64,000 nucleotides of DNA from an uncultured Lachnospiraceae bacterium (GTDB taxonomy: Bacteria; Bacillota; Clostridia; Lachnospirales; Lachnospiraceae): assembly GCA_910585905.1 (NCBI GenBank), contig CAJUID010000001.1, positions 186,001-250,000 on the forward strand. Reading direction: 5' to 3'. Shown here piece after piece: positions 45,515 to 55,132 of this stretch. How positions within the stretch are numbered: the first letter of the stretch is position 1; every line of letters begins with the position of its first letter. The notes beneath the pieces were generated by a model, which made no database searches, was not told the DNA's origin, and worked only from the letters and a program-made list of their open reading frames with translations. A program made the translations under genes and the position numbers.

Positions 45515-47170
45515 TTGGAAAGGGACGAATTCGATAAAACCGAACTAGATAGCCGCATTTTTGATGGATTTTCAGAAACTTCCAAACGCCGCTACATATA
45601 TATCTGCAATATGCAAACTGGTATATCCAGATGGTCGAAAAACGCTGTGGATTATTTTGGGCTTCCTGGAGAATATTTTGATAATGCAGGCGAACTATGG
45701 GGAAGCCACATTCATCCTGCGGACCGTGATACGTATTTTAAAGATATTGAGGACGTCTTTACAGGAAAAAAGAGCCGGCATGATCTAGACTACCGAGCCA
45801 AAAATAAAGAAGGGGAGTATGTCACTTGTACCTGCCAGGGAGTCGTTTTAAAGGGCGAAAATGGCAAACCGGATTTATTTGTCGGAGCTATTGAAAATCA
45901 TGGTATTATGGATAACATAGACGCCACTACAAATCTCTATAATATTTATGAATTCTGGCAGGAAACCCGTTCTATCCGAAACACAGGTATTCCACATATT
46001 ATCCTGATGCTTGGAGTCACGAACTTTTCAGATATCAATGCAATTTATGGCTACTCCTTTGGCGACAGAGTTTTGCGCGAATTAGGAAATATTATGTTGG
46101 AGATGGTGCGTGGCAGTGGAAGTATCTACCGCATGGACGGCGTGCGCTTTGCCTGCATCTTGCCAAAATGCAGCACTACCGAGGCAGAAGCCTTGTATTC
46201 CAGAATACAGCACGCCGGAAAACACACCCTATTTATTGACAATGTAAGAATCTCTGTAAGCATATCAGGTGGAGCTATTGATTATCATGGAGAGTATGAC
46301 GAATATTCTGTCCAGGCAAATGCTAAATATGCCCTAGAACAGTCAAAACATGAACACCATGGTGAATTAGTCTTCTTTGATAATAAGTTGCTTAACGATA
46401 ACCGAAAAAATCTAGAACTATTAGATGCACTCCGCAAAAGTATACTCAATCAGTGCGATGGATACTATCTCTGTTTCCAGCCAATCATCGGTGCAGAAAA
46501 TGAAGAACTTGTAGGTGCAGAAGCACTTTTGCGCTGGTATAAGCCTCCTTTTGGCGAAGTACCGCCAGGACTTTTTATCCCACGCCTGGAAAACGACCCA
46601 AGCTTCTACGACCTTGGGAACTGGATCTTAAAACAGGCTGTTACAGAAGGGAAAAAGTTATTAGACAAGTACCCTAATTTTGTCCTAAATGTCAATGTCG
46701 CATATACCCAACTTTCCCGTTTAAGCTTTTTGGATGCCGTCAAGAATATATTGAAAGAGACGGGATATCCCCCTGCTAATCTCTGTCTTGAACTGACCGA
46801 ACGATGCCGTCAGTTGGATAAACGGTATCTGCGCCAGCAGATTGATTCCCTAAAATCATTTGGGATTAAGATTGCAGTAGATGATTTTGGAACCGGATTT
46901 TCCTCATTAATCCTTTTAAGTGAACTTCCAGTCAACACCATAAAAATCGACCGTGGATTTATTATAGATATTCAGACGAACGAGGCAAACCAGGCAATTG
47001 TTGAGGCAATTACAAATTGTGCCCAAAAACTGGATGTACATGTCTGCTGTGAGGGACTTGAGACAAAGGAAATGATCGACTTTATTCGGCAATATCCTGT
47101 GTACAGCATACAAGGATATTATTATTCCAAACCAATGAAAATGCAGTCTTTCATGGAAAAATTCTATTAA
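45515..47170 (+). CDS. PAS-GGDEF-EAL protein, probable c-di-GMP phosphodiesterase
   Basis: 551 aa, soluble. A PAS_3-like sensor lies at 20-130 (WSKNAVDYFGLPGEYF...IHPADRDTYFKDIEDVFTG). The GGDEF domain at 140-300 has a degenerate active site: YRMDGVRFACILP replaces GGDEF. EAL at 310-550 keeps the catalytic residues: AEALLRW, CLELTER, the VDDFGTGFSS aspartates, KIDRGFI and IQGYYYSKP. The protein should break down c-di-GMP, with the GGDEF part at most a GTP sensor. The start was set at the TTG at 45515, nine bases after AAGGAGG; an ATG at 45509 is only three bases away. Confidence 0.9.
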   Translation: MERDEFDKTELDSRIFDGFSETSKRRYIYICNMQTGISRWSKNAVDYFGLPGEYFDNAGELWGSHIHPADRDTYFKDIEDVFTGKKSRHDLDYRAKNKEGEYVTCTCQGVVLKGENGKPDLFVGAIENHGIMDNIDATTNLYNIYEFWQETRSIRNTGIPHIILMLGVTNFSDINAIYGYSFGDRVLRELGNIMLEMVRGSGSIYRMDGVRFACILPKCSTTEAEALYSRIQHAGKHTLFIDNVRISVSISGGAIDYHGEYDEYSVQANAKYALEQSKHEHHGELVFFDNKLLNDNRKNLELLDALRKSILNQCDGYYLCFQPIIGAENEELVGAEALLRWYKPPFGEVPPGLFIPRLENDPSFYDLGNWILKQAVTEGKKLLDKYPNFVLNVNVAYTQLSRLSFLDAVKNILKETGYPPANLCLELTERCRQLDKRYLRQQIDSLKSFGIKIAVDDFGTGFSSLILLSELPVNTIKIDRGFIIDIQTNEANQAIVEAITNCAQKLDVHVCCEGLETKEMIDFIRQYPVYSIQGYYYSKPMKMQSFMEKFY

Positions 47171-47256
47171 TGCCAAAAAGGGCAAAATACGCAATTTACT
47201 CCACAAAAATGATAGAGGCATTCTTCAATCATCATAATTATAACACTTTTATATCT

Positions 47257-47292
47257 AAAAGAGAGATGCTCCAGCCGGAACATCTCTCTTTT
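47257..47292. terminator. Bidirectional terminator between the EAL gene and secY
   Basis: AAAAGAGAGATG, 12 nt, CATCTCTCTTTT. Complementary 12-bp arms with A/T tails on both strands, placed between convergent genes. Confidence 0.88.
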
Positions 47293-47331
47293 ATTCAACA
47301 TTGCATATATCGTATCAAATACTTCGTTTGA

Positions 47332-48669
47332 TTAATCACTGATAAATCCGCGGTAGTGACGAACTAACATCTGAGACTCAATCTGCTTTAATGTTTCCAG
47401 TACAACACCCACGATAATGATAAGGGATGTCCCACCGAAAGAAACATCTGCGCCAAATGCGCCTGAGAAGAAGATTGGTATAATTGCTACAATCGCAAGG
47501 CCAATTGCACCGATAAAGACAATGCTATTCAAAACCTTCGTTAAATACTCAATAGTTGGCTTACCTGGACGGATACCTGGTATAAAACCACCCTGCTTCT
47601 TCATATTCATAGAAACTTCCTGTGGATTGAAAGTAATTGATGTGTAGAAATAAGCAAAGAAGATTAATAGTAATACATAGATCACTAATCCCAATGTATA
47701 CTTAAACTCACCAAAACTCTCAAAATTACACCATGCATTCTGGTTCAATACTTTTAATAGCTTCTGCCCAAGCGATGTGCCATCTCCAGAAGCTGGCTGA
47801 ACTCCAGCAAAGCCAGCAATTACAATCGGCATCTGGAACAAAGAACCTGCAAAGATTACCGGAATAACTCCCGCCGTATTTACCTTTAACGGAATATGCG
47901 AAGATTGTCCGCCAATCAACTTTCTTCCCTGCGTCTTCTTAGAATACTGTACATTAATCCTTCTCTCACCATCAGAAAGAATGATAATAAATACAATAGT
48001 GCCAATAATAACGGCGAGAATAACCAGGGCTGCTAATAGACCATTGGTCACATTTGACGCACCAGATACGAACTTCTCATATAATGCTGTCATATCCTCT
48101 GGTATACGAGAAACAATATTGTAGAGCAGGATGATAGAAATACCATTTCCTACTCCCTTTTCTGTAATCTGCTCACCAAGCCACATAAGAACCGCAGAAC
48201 CTGCTGACAGGGATACGATGATAACAGAGATTGATGTGAAAGACACACCCTCTGTCAGATACCCTGCATTGCCAAATCCAATCGCCATTGCTGCACTTTC
48301 AATAATAGCCAGTGCAATGGATACATATCTTGTATATTCAGCAATTTTCTTTCTTCCCTCTTCACCATCTTTGTGAAGCTCCTCCAGACGCGGAATTGCA
48401 ATCGTAAGAAGCTGTAAGATAATGGAAGATGTGATATATGGTGTAATATTCAGTGCAAAAATTGACATCTGCGAAAAAGAACCACCAGTCAACTGGTTAA
48501 AGAAATCCAGCGAATTGTGTTCCTCGAAAAACCTTGAGATAACAGATGCATCTACACCCGGTACTGGAAGCTGACAACCAATACGCACAACGATAAGCAC
48601 CATGAAGGTGTACAGGATCTTCTTGCGGAGATCCTTAATCTTAAATGCATTACGGACTGTTTCAAACAT
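47332..48669 (-). CDS. secY: Preprotein translocase subunit SecY
   Basis: 445-aa core channel of the Sec translocon, ten membrane segments. Signatures: IVVRIGCQLPVPGVD, TPYITSSIILQLLTI, LGEQITEKGVGNGISIILLYNI (about 170-190) and the cytoplasmic loop RRINVQYSKK. It begins 2 nt after the rplO stop, using a GAGGTGATTTAAGG site inside rplO. It is the last gene of the spc cluster here; in related genomes adk, map and infA usually follow. Confidence 0.98.
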   Translation of the reverse strand: MFETVRNAFKIKDLRKKILYTFMVLIVVRIGCQLPVPGVDASVISRFFEEHNSLDFFNQLTGGSFSQMSIFALNITPYITSSIILQLLTIAIPRLEELHKDGEEGRKKIAEYTRYVSIALAIIESAAMAIGFGNAGYLTEGVSFTSISVIIVSLSAGSAVLMWLGEQITEKGVGNGISIILLYNIVSRIPEDMTALYEKFVSGASNVTNGLLAALVILAVIIGTIVFIIILSDGERRINVQYSKKTQGRKLIGGQSSHIPLKVNTAGVIPVIFAGSLFQMPIVIAGFAGVQPASGDGTSLGQKLLKVLNQNAWCNFESFGEFKYTLGLVIYVLLLIFFAYFYTSITFNPQEVSMNMKKQGGFIPGIRPGKPTIEYLTKVLNSIVFIGAIGLAIVAIIPIFFSGAFGADVSFGGTSLIIIVGVVLETLKQIESQMLVRHYRGFISD

Positions 48670-48671
48670 CC

Positions 48672-49109
48672 TTAAATCACCTCAGCTTTTCCACCAAGAG
48701 CTTCAATCTTCTGGACAGCACTCTTACTGAATGCATTTACCTGAACAGTAAGCTTCTTAGTTAATTCTCCGTTTCCGAGTACCTTAACTCCATCCTTCGG
48801 ATTGCTGATAATTCCTTTTTCTAACAGTGCATCAATCGTTACAACATCACCATCATTAAATTTCTCTAACTTGTCCACATTAAATGCAACAATTTCCTTT
48901 GAGTTGATGTTTGTAAATCCCCTCTTAGGAAGACGCATGTAAAGTGGAAGCTGTCCACCTTCAAAACCTGGACGTGGAGCACCGGAACGAGCCTTCTGTC
49001 CCTTGTGTCCCTTACCTGCTGTCTTGCCGTTTCCTGAACCATGTCCGCGGCCTTTCCTAAATCTTTCTGTCTTTGAGCCATTTGCCGGCTTCAATGTTGA
49101 TAAATCCAT
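48672..49109 (-). CDS. rplO: Ribosomal protein L15
   Basis: 145 aa. Typical opening [12 protein letters not shown] followed by the glycine/arginine-rich [24 protein letters not shown] tract that threads the 50S subunit, and a folded C-terminal domain. The ATG at 49109 has AGGAGG seven bases upstream; an open extension to 49169 is not protein-like. It is separated from rpmD by 227 nt that contain a terminator-like hairpin and a possible promoter. Confidence 0.97.
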   Translation of the reverse strand: MDLSTLKPANGSKTERFRKGRGHGSGNGKTAGKGHKGQKARSGAPRPGFEGGQLPLYMRLPKRGFTNINSKEIVAFNVDKLEKFNDGDVVTIDALLEKGIISNPKDGVKVLGNGELTKKLTVQVNAFSKSAVQKIEALGGKAEVI

Positions 49110-49216
49110 TGTTTTACCTCCTACATATACGGCTGAACGCATCTGCCAGCCAAAATCACTAACGGGCATAAACCTGCTTTCTCGCTGAAAGCCCCCTGCC
49201 CTCGCTACAAATCAAT

Positions 49217-49225
49217 ATAATAACA
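49217..49225 (-). promoter_or_regulatory. Candidate extended -10 promoter for rplO-secY
   Basis: Minus strand TG-T-TATTAT with no good -35. It lies downstream of the hairpin at 49267-49320 and about 110 nt upstream of rplO. Confidence 0.4.
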
Positions 49226-49266
49226 TAAAAGGCTGCTGCTTGGCTAGTCTTTTTTGTAAATATCTG

Positions 49267-49320
49267 AAAAAACGCCGTAGGGGAATTCAAGCACAACACT
49301 TGAATTTCCACACCGCGTTT
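49267..49320 (-). terminator. Terminator/attenuator-like hairpin between rpmD and rplO
   Basis: Minus strand AAACGC......AATTCAAG, 7-nt loop, CTTGAATT......GCGTTT followed by TTT. Placed 17 nt after the rpmD stop, inside the ribosomal operon. Confidence 0.7.
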
Positions 49321-49336
49321 CCTATTTATTCCGTCC

Positions 49337-49519
49337 TTAGATTTCCTCAACCTTTACAAGGTGTCTTACATGCCAGACCATCCCTTTAACAGCATCGTTA
49401 TTTGGCAGAATAACCTCCTGCCTGATCTTTCTTAAGCCCAAAGCTTCAACCGTTTTGCGATGCTTCGGAATGGCACCAATTGTAGACTTTACTAAAGTAA
49501 CTTTTAACTTATCTGCCAT
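49337..49519 (-). CDS. rpmD: Ribosomal protein L30
   Basis: 60 aa, full length for the bacterial protein: LKVTLVKSTIGAIPKHRKTVEALGLRKI is the classic L30 core. It is a small 50S surface protein, absent from some bacteria but kept here. ATG behind AAAGGATGG. It follows rpsE by 22 nt and precedes the unusual 227-nt spacer. Confidence 0.97.
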   Translation of the reverse strand: MADKLKVTLVKSTIGAIPKHRKTVEALGLRKIRQEVILPNNDAVKGMVWHVRHLVKVEEI

Positions 49520-49541
49520 AATTCGATTCCATCCTTTCCGA

Positions 49542-50051
49542 TTAGCCCAAAACCTCTTCTACAGAAATTCCACGGGCCTTAGCAACCTCTTCTGGAGTCT
49601 TTAAATGCTTAAGACCTTCAATCGCTGCGAGTACAACATTCTGCTTATTATTAGAACCAAGAGACTTTGTACGAATATTCTTGTATCCTGCAAGCTCAAG
49701 TACGGCACGGACAGGACCACCAGCGATGATACCTGTACCTTCTGGAGCTTGCTTGATTAAAACGGAAGCACTTCCAAACTTGCCTGTATAATCATGAGGT
49801 ACGCTTCCATTATCATCCATAGGAACCTGCACTAATTTCTTAGTAGCATCTTCTTTGCCCTTGCGGATAGCTTCTGGAATCTCAGTAGCCTTACCAAGAC
49901 CTACGCCCACATGTCCGTTTTTATCGCCAACTACTACTAATGCAGTAAATCTCATATTACGTCCACCTTTAACAACTTTGGTTACACGCTTAATCGTTAC
50001 CACATTATCTTCTAGCTCTAAATTGCTAGTATCAATAATTGCACGTTTCAT
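49542..50051 (-). CDS. rpsE: Ribosomal protein S5
   Basis: 169 aa. Conserved [40 protein letters not shown] (double-stranded-RNA-binding fold) and the C-terminal [24 protein letters not shown]5 sits at the 30S mRNA entry and influences decoding accuracy. ATG behind AGGAGGAAAACAACTC, 48 nt after rplR. Confidence 0.98.
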   Translation of the reverse strand: MKRAIIDTSNLELEDNVVTIKRVTKVVKGGRNMRFTALVVVGDKNGHVGVGLGKATEIPEAIRKGKEDATKKLVQVPMDDNGSVPHDYTGKFGSASVLIKQAPEGTGIIAGGPVRAVLELAGYKNIRTKSLGSNNKQNVVLAAIEGLKHLKTPEEVAKARGISVEEVLG

Positions 50052-50099
50052 GAGTTGTTTTCCTCCTAAAATATTTATAAATCCCCGAAACAGAACATC

Positions 50100-50468
50100 C
50101 TAGAACTGCAGTCCCGCTTCCCTTGCTGCTTCTGCTAAAGCTTTAATCTTACCCTGATATATGAAACCGCCTCTGTCAAAGACAACTGTATTAATTCCTT
50201 TATCCAATGCTCTCTTTGCGATCACTTCGCCAAGTTTGGAAGCTGCCTCAACATTGTTTGTCTTTGCCAGGCCATCCTTAACTTCTTTCTGAAGGGTGGA
50301 TGCTGAAACTAAAGTATTCTGGGCCGTATCATCAATAATCTGAGCGTACATATGATTATTACTTCTAAATACAGCTAAACGTGGTCTATCGGCAGTGCCG
50401 GAAAGACGATTACGAATTTTCATGTGTTTTTTCACACGAACTTCTGCTCTTGACTGTTTTTTAATCAT
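50100..50468 (-). CDS. rplR: Ribosomal protein L18
   Basis: 122 aa, 5S rRNA-binding protein of the 50S central protuberance. Signatures: [33 protein letters not shown] and the C-terminal [31 protein letters not shown] behind AAAGGAGTG. It lies 18 nt after rplF. Confidence 0.98.
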   Translation of the reverse strand: MIKKQSRAEVRVKKHMKIRNRLSGTADRPRLAVFRSNNHMYAQIIDDTAQNTLVSASTLQKEVKDGLAKTNNVEAASKLGEVIAKRALDKGINTVVFDRGGFIYQGKIKALAEAAREAGLQF

Positions 50469-50486
50469 CGTATTTCACTCCTTTAA

Positions 50487-51029
50487 TTATTTTTTACCTG
50501 TCTTACCAACTTTACGTCTAATAACTTCATCAGCATACTTGATACCCTTGCCCTTATAAGGTTCCGGAGCTCTTTTCTCTCTGATTTCAGCAGCGTATTG
50601 GCCAACCTTTTCCTTATCGATACCCTTTACAATAATCTTATTCTGTCCCTCTACAGTTACTTCAAGACCTTCTGGATCCTCCATCTCTACCGGATGGGAA
50701 TATCCAAGAGAAAGAACTAATGTCTTTCCTTTTTTCTGTGCCCTGTATCCAACACCGTTTACTTCAAGCTCCTTCATAAAGCCCTCTGTTACACCAATCA
50801 CCATGTTGTTGATCAGAGTTCTGGTCAGACCATGCAAAGATTTCATCTTCTTTATATCACTTGGACGGGAAACTGTAATTTCCTCGCCTTCCTTCTTAAT
50901 TTCCATTTCCGCAGGAAGCACTCTTTCCAGAGTTCCCTTCGGTCCTTTTACAGTCACTTTATTATTTTCTGCAATATCAACAGTAACTCCTGCTGGTATC
51001 GCGATAGGCATTCTTCCGATTCGTGACAT
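50487..51029 (-). CDS. rplF: Ribosomal protein L6
   Basis: 180 aa with two duplicated L6 folds: [18 protein letters not shown]...[13 protein letters not shown], then [31 protein letters not shown] and the C-terminal [26 protein letters not shown] signature. It lies near the sarcin-ricin loop. The ATG at 51029 follows GGAGGTGTACGGC; five upstream codons were excluded. Confidence 0.98.
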   Translation of the reverse strand: MSRIGRMPIAIPAGVTVDIAENNKVTVKGPKGTLERVLPAEMEIKKEGEEITVSRPSDIKKMKSLHGLTRTLINNMVIGVTEGFMKELEVNGVGYRAQKKGKTLVLSLGYSHPVEMEDPEGLEVTVEGQNKIIVKGIDKEKVGQYAAEIREKRAPEPYKGKGIKYADEVIRRKVGKTGKK

Positions 51030-51079
51030 GCCGTACACCTCCATATTTCCTTTAATGAACGAAGCAACACTTACCGATA

Positions 51080-51481
51080 TTACCAGATAAATGCAAGTAC
51101 CTCGCCGCCTACATTTTCTTTTCTTGCTTCCTTGTCAGTCATAACACCCTTGTTTGTTGAAACAATTGCAATGCCCAGACCACCGAGAACACGTGGAAGC
51201 TCATCTTTTCCGGCATAAACACGAAGACCTGGCTTAGAGATTCTCTTTAAGCCTGAGATAATCTTGTCATTCTTATCTACACCATACTTCAATGTAATAT
51301 GAATCATGCTGATTCCATCAACGTCAATCATATCAAATTTCTTGATGTAACCTTCTTTTAAGAGGATCTCTGCGATAGAAATCTTCATTTTTGAGCTAGG
51401 TACATCTACTGTATCATGCTTTGCAGTGTTCGCATTACGGATTCTTGTAAGCATATCTGCAATAGGATCGCTCGTCATCAT
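51080..51481 (-). CDS. rpsH: Ribosomal protein S8
   Basis: 133 aa. [31 protein letters not shown] opening and the RNA-binding C-terminus [35 protein letters not shown]. It binds central-domain 16S rRNA, and in other bacteria its mRNA too (autoregulation of spc). ATG-ATG start; the first has AAGGAGG ten bases upstream. Confidence 0.98.
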   Translation of the reverse strand: MMTSDPIADMLTRIRNANTAKHDTVDVPSSKMKISIAEILLKEGYIKKFDMIDVDGISMIHITLKYGVDKNDKIISGLKRISKPGLRVYAGKDELPRVLGGLGIAIVSTNKGVMTDKEARKENVGGEVLAFIW

Positions 51482-51496
51482 CTTAGTTATACCTCC

Positions 51497-51682
51497 TTAC
51501 CAGCTTGCTTTCTTCACGCCTGGAATCTGTCCTTTATAAGCTAACTCACGGAAGCAGATTCTGCAAATTCCGTATTTTCTTAAATAAGCATGTGGACGCC
51601 CACAAATTCTGCAGCGGTTGTATTCTCTTGTAGAGAATTTTGCTTTGCGCTGCTGCTTTACCTTCATAGAAGTCTTAGCCAT
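51497..51682 (-). CDS. rpsN: Ribosomal protein S14, zinc-binding type
   Basis: 61 aa, the short C+ form. [25 protein letters not shown] supplies four cysteines for zinc (CxxC...CxxC). Long zinc-free S14 paralogues are the alternative form in some genomes; only this one is in the window. ATG behind AAGGAGGGAATTTC. It lies between rplE and rpsH as usual. Confidence 0.98.
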   Translation of the reverse strand: MAKTSMKVKQQRKAKFSTREYNRCRICGRPHAYLRKYGICRICFRELAYKGQIPGVKKASW

Positions 51683-51694
51683 GAAATTCCCTCC

Positions 51695-52234
51695 TTATTT
51701 TTTGAAAGGCATACCGAACTGTGTTAATAATTCACGAGCCTCTTCATCAGTTTCCGCAGTTGTAACAACAACTACATCCATACCTCTGACCTTGTCTACT
51801 TTATCATACTCAATTTCCGGGAAAATCAACTGCTCCTTGATTCCAAGTGCGTAGTTGCCTCTTCCATCAAATGCATTCGGGTTTACCCCTCTGAAGTCAC
51901 GCACGCGTGGCAGTGCCAGATTTACGAGACGGTCAAAAAATTCATACATCTTGTCGCCCCTTAAAGTTACCATGCAGCCAATCGGCATACCCTCTCTTAA
52001 CTTAAAGTTAGCGATAGACTTCTTAGCCTTTGTCGCAACAGGTTTCTGGCCAGTGATAATCTCCAGCTCAGCCATAGCAGCATCAAGAACCTTGGAATTC
52101 TCTTTTGCCTCACCGATACCCATATTGACTACGATTTTTGCAAGCTTAGGCACCTGCATAACGTTTTTATAACTAAACTTTTTCATCATAGCATCTACGA
52201 TTTCATTCTGATAAGTTTCATTTAAACGAGTCAA
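51695..52234 (-). CDS. rplE: Ribosomal protein L5
   Basis: 179 aa, the same length as the Bacillus protein when started at the TTG at 52234 (AAGGAGG nine bases upstream). A TTG at 52255 lies within the SD region and is unlikely. Core: [50 protein letters not shown] and [24 protein letters not shown]. It binds 5S rRNA and contacts the P-site tRNA. Confidence 0.97.
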   Translation of the reverse strand: MTRLNETYQNEIVDAMMKKFSYKNVMQVPKLAKIVVNMGIGEAKENSKVLDAAMAELEIITGQKPVATKAKKSIANFKLREGMPIGCMVTLRGDKMYEFFDRLVNLALPRVRDFRGVNPNAFDGRGNYALGIKEQLIFPEIEYDKVDKVRGMDVVVVTTAETDEEARELLTQFGMPFKK

Positions 52235-52257
52235 ATTAATATGCCTCCTTTCCAAAA

Positions 52258-52563
52258 TTAGTCAATTACTTCGCCAGTTGCTTTTGCATAACGCACTTTT
52301 TTTCCGTCCTCAAATTTAAAACCGATGCGTGTAACTTTTCCTTTGCTGACATACATAACATTAGATGCATCGATAGGAGCAGACTGCTGTACGATTCCCC
52401 CCTGTGGGTTTGCCTGGCTTGGCTTTGTATGCTTTGTAACCTGATTAATTCCCTCGATTACAAGCTTGCCGTTCTTGACAGATGTTACTTTGCCTTCTCT
52501 ACCTTTATCTTTACCAGCGATTACCTTAACTGTATCGCCTTTCTTAATTTTGTTAGTTGCCAC
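52258..52563 (-). CDS. rplX: Ribosomal protein L24
   Basis: 101 aa. KOW motif at the start: [25 protein letters not shown], then [28 protein letters not shown]. It initiates 50S assembly. It starts with GTG behind GGAGGTGTCATT. Confidence 0.98.
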   Translation of the reverse strand: MATNKIKKGDTVKVIAGKDKGREGKVTSVKNGKLVIEGINQVTKHTKPSQANPQGGIVQQSAPIDASNVMYVSKGKVTRIGFKFEDGKKVRYAKATGEVID

Positions 52564-52575
52564 AATGACACCTCC

Positions 52576-52944
52576 TTATAACACTTCTGGTGCTAATGAA
52601 ACGATTTTCATGAACTGCTTGTCTCTTAATTCCCTAGCGACTGGTCCAAAGATACGGGTTCCTCTTGGTGTCTTGTCTTCACGGATAATTACTGCTGCAT
52701 TCTCATCAAATCTGATATAGGAACCATCCTGACGGCGGGTCTTATTCACAGTGCGGACTACAACAGCCTTAACAACATCGCCCTTCTTTACAACACCGCC
52801 TGGTGTTGCATCTTTGACAGAAGCAACGATAACATCACCAATATGAGCATACCTTCTGGTTGAGCCGCCCATAACTCTGATACAAAGAAGCTCTTTAGCA
52901 CCTGTATTATCAGCTACTTTCAGTCTTGATTCTTGCTGTATCAT
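52576..52944 (-). CDS. rplN: Ribosomal protein L14
   Basis: 122 aa, highly conserved: [89 protein letters not shown] behind TGGAGGTTAA. That same 11-mer recurs 85 nt upstream, bracketing a hairpin-rich insert. Confidence 0.98.
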   Translation of the reverse strand: MIQQESRLKVADNTGAKELLCIRVMGGSTRRYAHIGDVIVASVKDATPGGVVKKGDVVKAVVVRTVNKTRRQDGSYIRFDENAAVIIREDKTPRGTRIFGPVARELRDKQFMKIVSLAPEVL

Positions 52945-52947
52945 AAT

Positions 52948-53043
52948 TTAACCTCCATGTGCACACGTTTTTTGTGCATAAATCAAGTTTGGCGTGTGCG
53001 CACAAACTTGCCAGGCTGAAAATATTTCAGCCTTAACCTCCAT
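52948..53043 (-). repeat. Hairpin-rich 74-nt insert between 11-bp direct repeats (rpsQ-rplN spacer)
   Basis: TTAACCTCCAT (+ strand) occurs at 52948-52958 and 53033-53043. Between them lie GGCTGAAA/TTTCAGCC, CAAGTTTG/CAAACTTG and TGTGCGCACA pairs. The copy next to rplN is its ribosome binding site. A 31-codon frame spans the insert on the minus strand and ends at the repeat. Confidence 0.75.
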
Positions 53044-53060
53044 ATTTCCACGAAACCAAA

Positions 53061-53315
53061 TTATTTTGCTCTCTCAATTACTTCAACAAGTCTCCATCTC
53101 TTATCCTTGGATAATGGCCTTGTCTCCATAACTCTTACTCTGTCACCAATCTTACATGTATTCTCTTCATCATGAGCTTTTAATTTATAAGTTCTCTTAA
53201 TAATTTTATTATAAAGCGGATGTTTCACGTTATCTACTACTGCAACAACGATTGTCTTATCCATCTTATCACTAACAACCTTGCCAACACGAGTCTTTCT
53301 AAGATTTCTCTCCAC
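53061..53315 (-). CDS. rpsQ: Ribosomal protein S17
   Basis: 84 aa from the GTG at 53315, eight bases after [86 protein letters not shown] is the whole OB-fold. It binds 16S rRNA early in 30S assembly. An upstream extension of 13 codons overlaps the SD and was rejected. Confidence 0.97.
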   Translation of the reverse strand: MERNLRKTRVGKVVSDKMDKTIVVAVVDNVKHPLYNKIIKRTYKLKAHDEENTCKIGDRVRVMETRPLSKDKRWRLVEVIERAK

Positions 53316-53361
53316 GATCGTGTCCTCCTTTCCATGTCGTCCACAAATGATCACGAATCAA

Positions 53362-53562
53362 TTAGTTCTGTGCTGCTGCGAGCACTGTCTGAATTCTTGC
53401 GATATTCTTCTTAACTTCTTTGATTCTGCTTGTATTATCTAACTGGTTTGTAGCGTTCTGAAATCTTAAATTGAAAAGTTCTTTTTTGGCTGCCACTAAA
53501 TCCTCATTTAATTCTGCAACAGACTTACCCTTTAATTCTTCCATAAACTGCTTACTCTTCAC
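53362..53562 (-). CDS. rpmC: Ribosomal protein L29
   Basis: 66 aa from the GTG at 53562, with AAGGAGG eight bases upstream. Two-helix protein: [45 protein letters not shown]. It sits at the peptide exit tunnel. It overlaps the rplP 3' end by 11 nt. Confidence 0.97.
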   Translation of the reverse strand: MKSKQFMEELKGKSVAELNEDLVAAKKELFNLRFQNATNQLDNTSRIKEVKKNIARIQTVLAAAQN

Positions 53563-53989
53563 TGCCCGCACCTCCTTCTAAATCTGCACGAGATACGACT
53601 TTACATTTCACTGGCAACTTATGTGTTGCAAGGCGTAAAGCTTCTCTGGCAATCTCTTCTGAAACGCCGGAAATCTCAAACATAACACGACCAGGTTTTA
53701 CTACTGCTACCCAGTACTCCAACGCACCTTTACCTTTACCCATTCGAGTCTCGGCAGGAGTCTTTGTTACCGGTTTATCTGGGAAAATCTTAATCCAAAC
53801 TTTACCACCACGCTTAATATATCGAGTCATGGCAACACGGGCAGCTTCTATCTGATTCGACTTGATCCATGCTGGTTCTAACGCTACAATACCATATTCA
53901 CCGTTTGTAATCTTATTTCCTCTGAGTGCTTTTCCTCTCATACTGCCACGGAACTGCTTACGGTGCTTTACTCTTTTTGGCATTAACAT
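53552..53989 (-). CDS. rplP: Ribosomal protein L16
   Basis: 145 aa. [42 protein letters not shown] and [46 protein letters not shown] are diagnostic. It contacts A-site tRNA. Its ATG overlaps the rpsC stop (TAATG), so translation is coupled. Confidence 0.98.
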   Translation of the reverse strand: MLMPKRVKHRKQFRGSMRGKALRGNKITNGEYGIVALEPAWIKSNQIEAARVAMTRYIKRGGKVWIKIFPDKPVTKTPAETRMGKGKGALEYWVAVVKPGRVMFEISGVSEEIAREALRLATHKLPVKCKVVSRADLEGGAGSEE

Positions 53990-54657
53990 TATTTATCGCT
54001 CCCTTCCTTTTTCGAATTCTTCTTGGCCGGAAGTACCTCTCCGTTATATACCCATACTTTTACACCAATCTTACCATACGTTGTATCAGCCTCTGCAAAC
54101 CCATAATCAATATCAGCACGTAATGTCTGAAGAGGGATTGTACCTTCGCTGTAGAACTCTGTACGAGCCATATCAGCTCCACCAAGGCGACCTGAGCATG
54201 CTGCTTTGATACCCTTTGCGCCGGTTTTCAATGTTCTGCTCATAGCAGACTTCATAGCACGGCGGAAAGACACACGGTTCTCAAGCTGCTGCGCAATATT
54301 TTCAGCTACTAACTGTGCATGCTTGTCAGGATTCTTGATATCCATAATCTTAATATCAAGCGCAACTTTGCGGTCGAGCACCTTTAACAACTCTCTCTTT
54401 AAATTCTCAATCTCAGCGCCGCCCTTACCAATAACAAAACCAGGCTTTGCTGTGTGAATAATAACTCTAACCTTGTCGGTAGGTCTCTCAATTTCAATTT
54501 TTGAGATACCAGCACTGTATAATTTCTTCTTAACAAATTCCCTGATCTTGTAATCTTCTACAAGATAGTCTGCAAATTTGTCTTCTGCATACCAATTAGA
54601 ATCCCAGTCACTGATAATACCGACTCTTAAACCATGAGGATTAACTTTCTGTCCCAT
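53989..54657 (-). CDS. rpsC: Ribosomal protein S3
   Basis: 222 aa with an N-terminal KH domain ([23 protein letters not shown], GxxG loop) and a C-terminal domain with [32 protein letters not shown]. It lies at the mRNA entry channel with S4 and S5. ATG behind AAAGGAGATT. Slightly longer than the Bacillus protein. Confidence 0.98.
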   Translation of the reverse strand: MGQKVNPHGLRVGIISDWDSNWYAEDKFADYLVEDYKIREFVKKKLYSAGISKIEIERPTDKVRVIIHTAKPGFVIGKGGAEIENLKRELLKVLDRKVALDIKIMDIKNPDKHAQLVAENIAQQLENRVSFRRAMKSAMSRTLKTGAKGIKAACSGRLGGADMARTEFYSEGTIPLQTLRADIDYGFAEADTTYGKIGVKVWVYNGEVLPAKKNSKKEGSDK

Positions 54658-54688
54658 TTTAATCTCCTTTCATAGACCAAATAAACAA

Positions 54689-55078
54689 TTAACGCTCATT
54701 GAGAATAATAGTGATATGGCTCATTCTCTTCTCAATGCGGTACGCCCTGCCCTGTGCTCTTGGCCTGATTCTCTTCATTGTCGGTCCCTTATTTGCAAAA
54801 CACTCTTCAATATATAAATCTTCGCGGTTCATATCATTGTTGTTCTCTGCGTTTGCAATTGCAGACTGTAATAATTTCAAAATAATGCTGGAAGCATATC
54901 TTGGATTATATGATAAAATACCAATTGCTGTTTCTACATCTTTGCCTCTGATGGCATCTAACACATAACAAGCCTTCTGAACAGATACTCTTGCATAAGA
55001 TAACTTTGCTGAAGGTCTTGTTTCTCTCTGGTTCTCATTTCTCTCCCGCTTAATCTGAGATCTATGTCCCTTTGCCAT
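54689..55078 (-). CDS. rplV: Ribosomal protein L22
   Basis: 129 aa. Core SAKLSYARVSVQKACYVLDAIRGKDVETAIGILSYNPRYAS and the tunnel-lining hairpin region ECFANKGPTMKRIRPRAQGRAYRIEKRMSHITIIL. Variation in that hairpin affects macrolide sensitivity in other species. ATG behind AAAGGAGGCTTC. Confidence 0.98.
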   Translation of the reverse strand: MAKGHRSQIKRERNENQRETRPSAKLSYARVSVQKACYVLDAIRGKDVETAIGILSYNPRYASSIILKLLQSAIANAENNNDMNREDLYIEECFANKGPTMKRIRPRAQGRAYRIEKRMSHITIILNER

Positions 55079-55132
55079 GGATGAAGCCTCCTTTCAAATT
55101 CCGGTTTATTCTCTACGGTAACACCGTTTACT

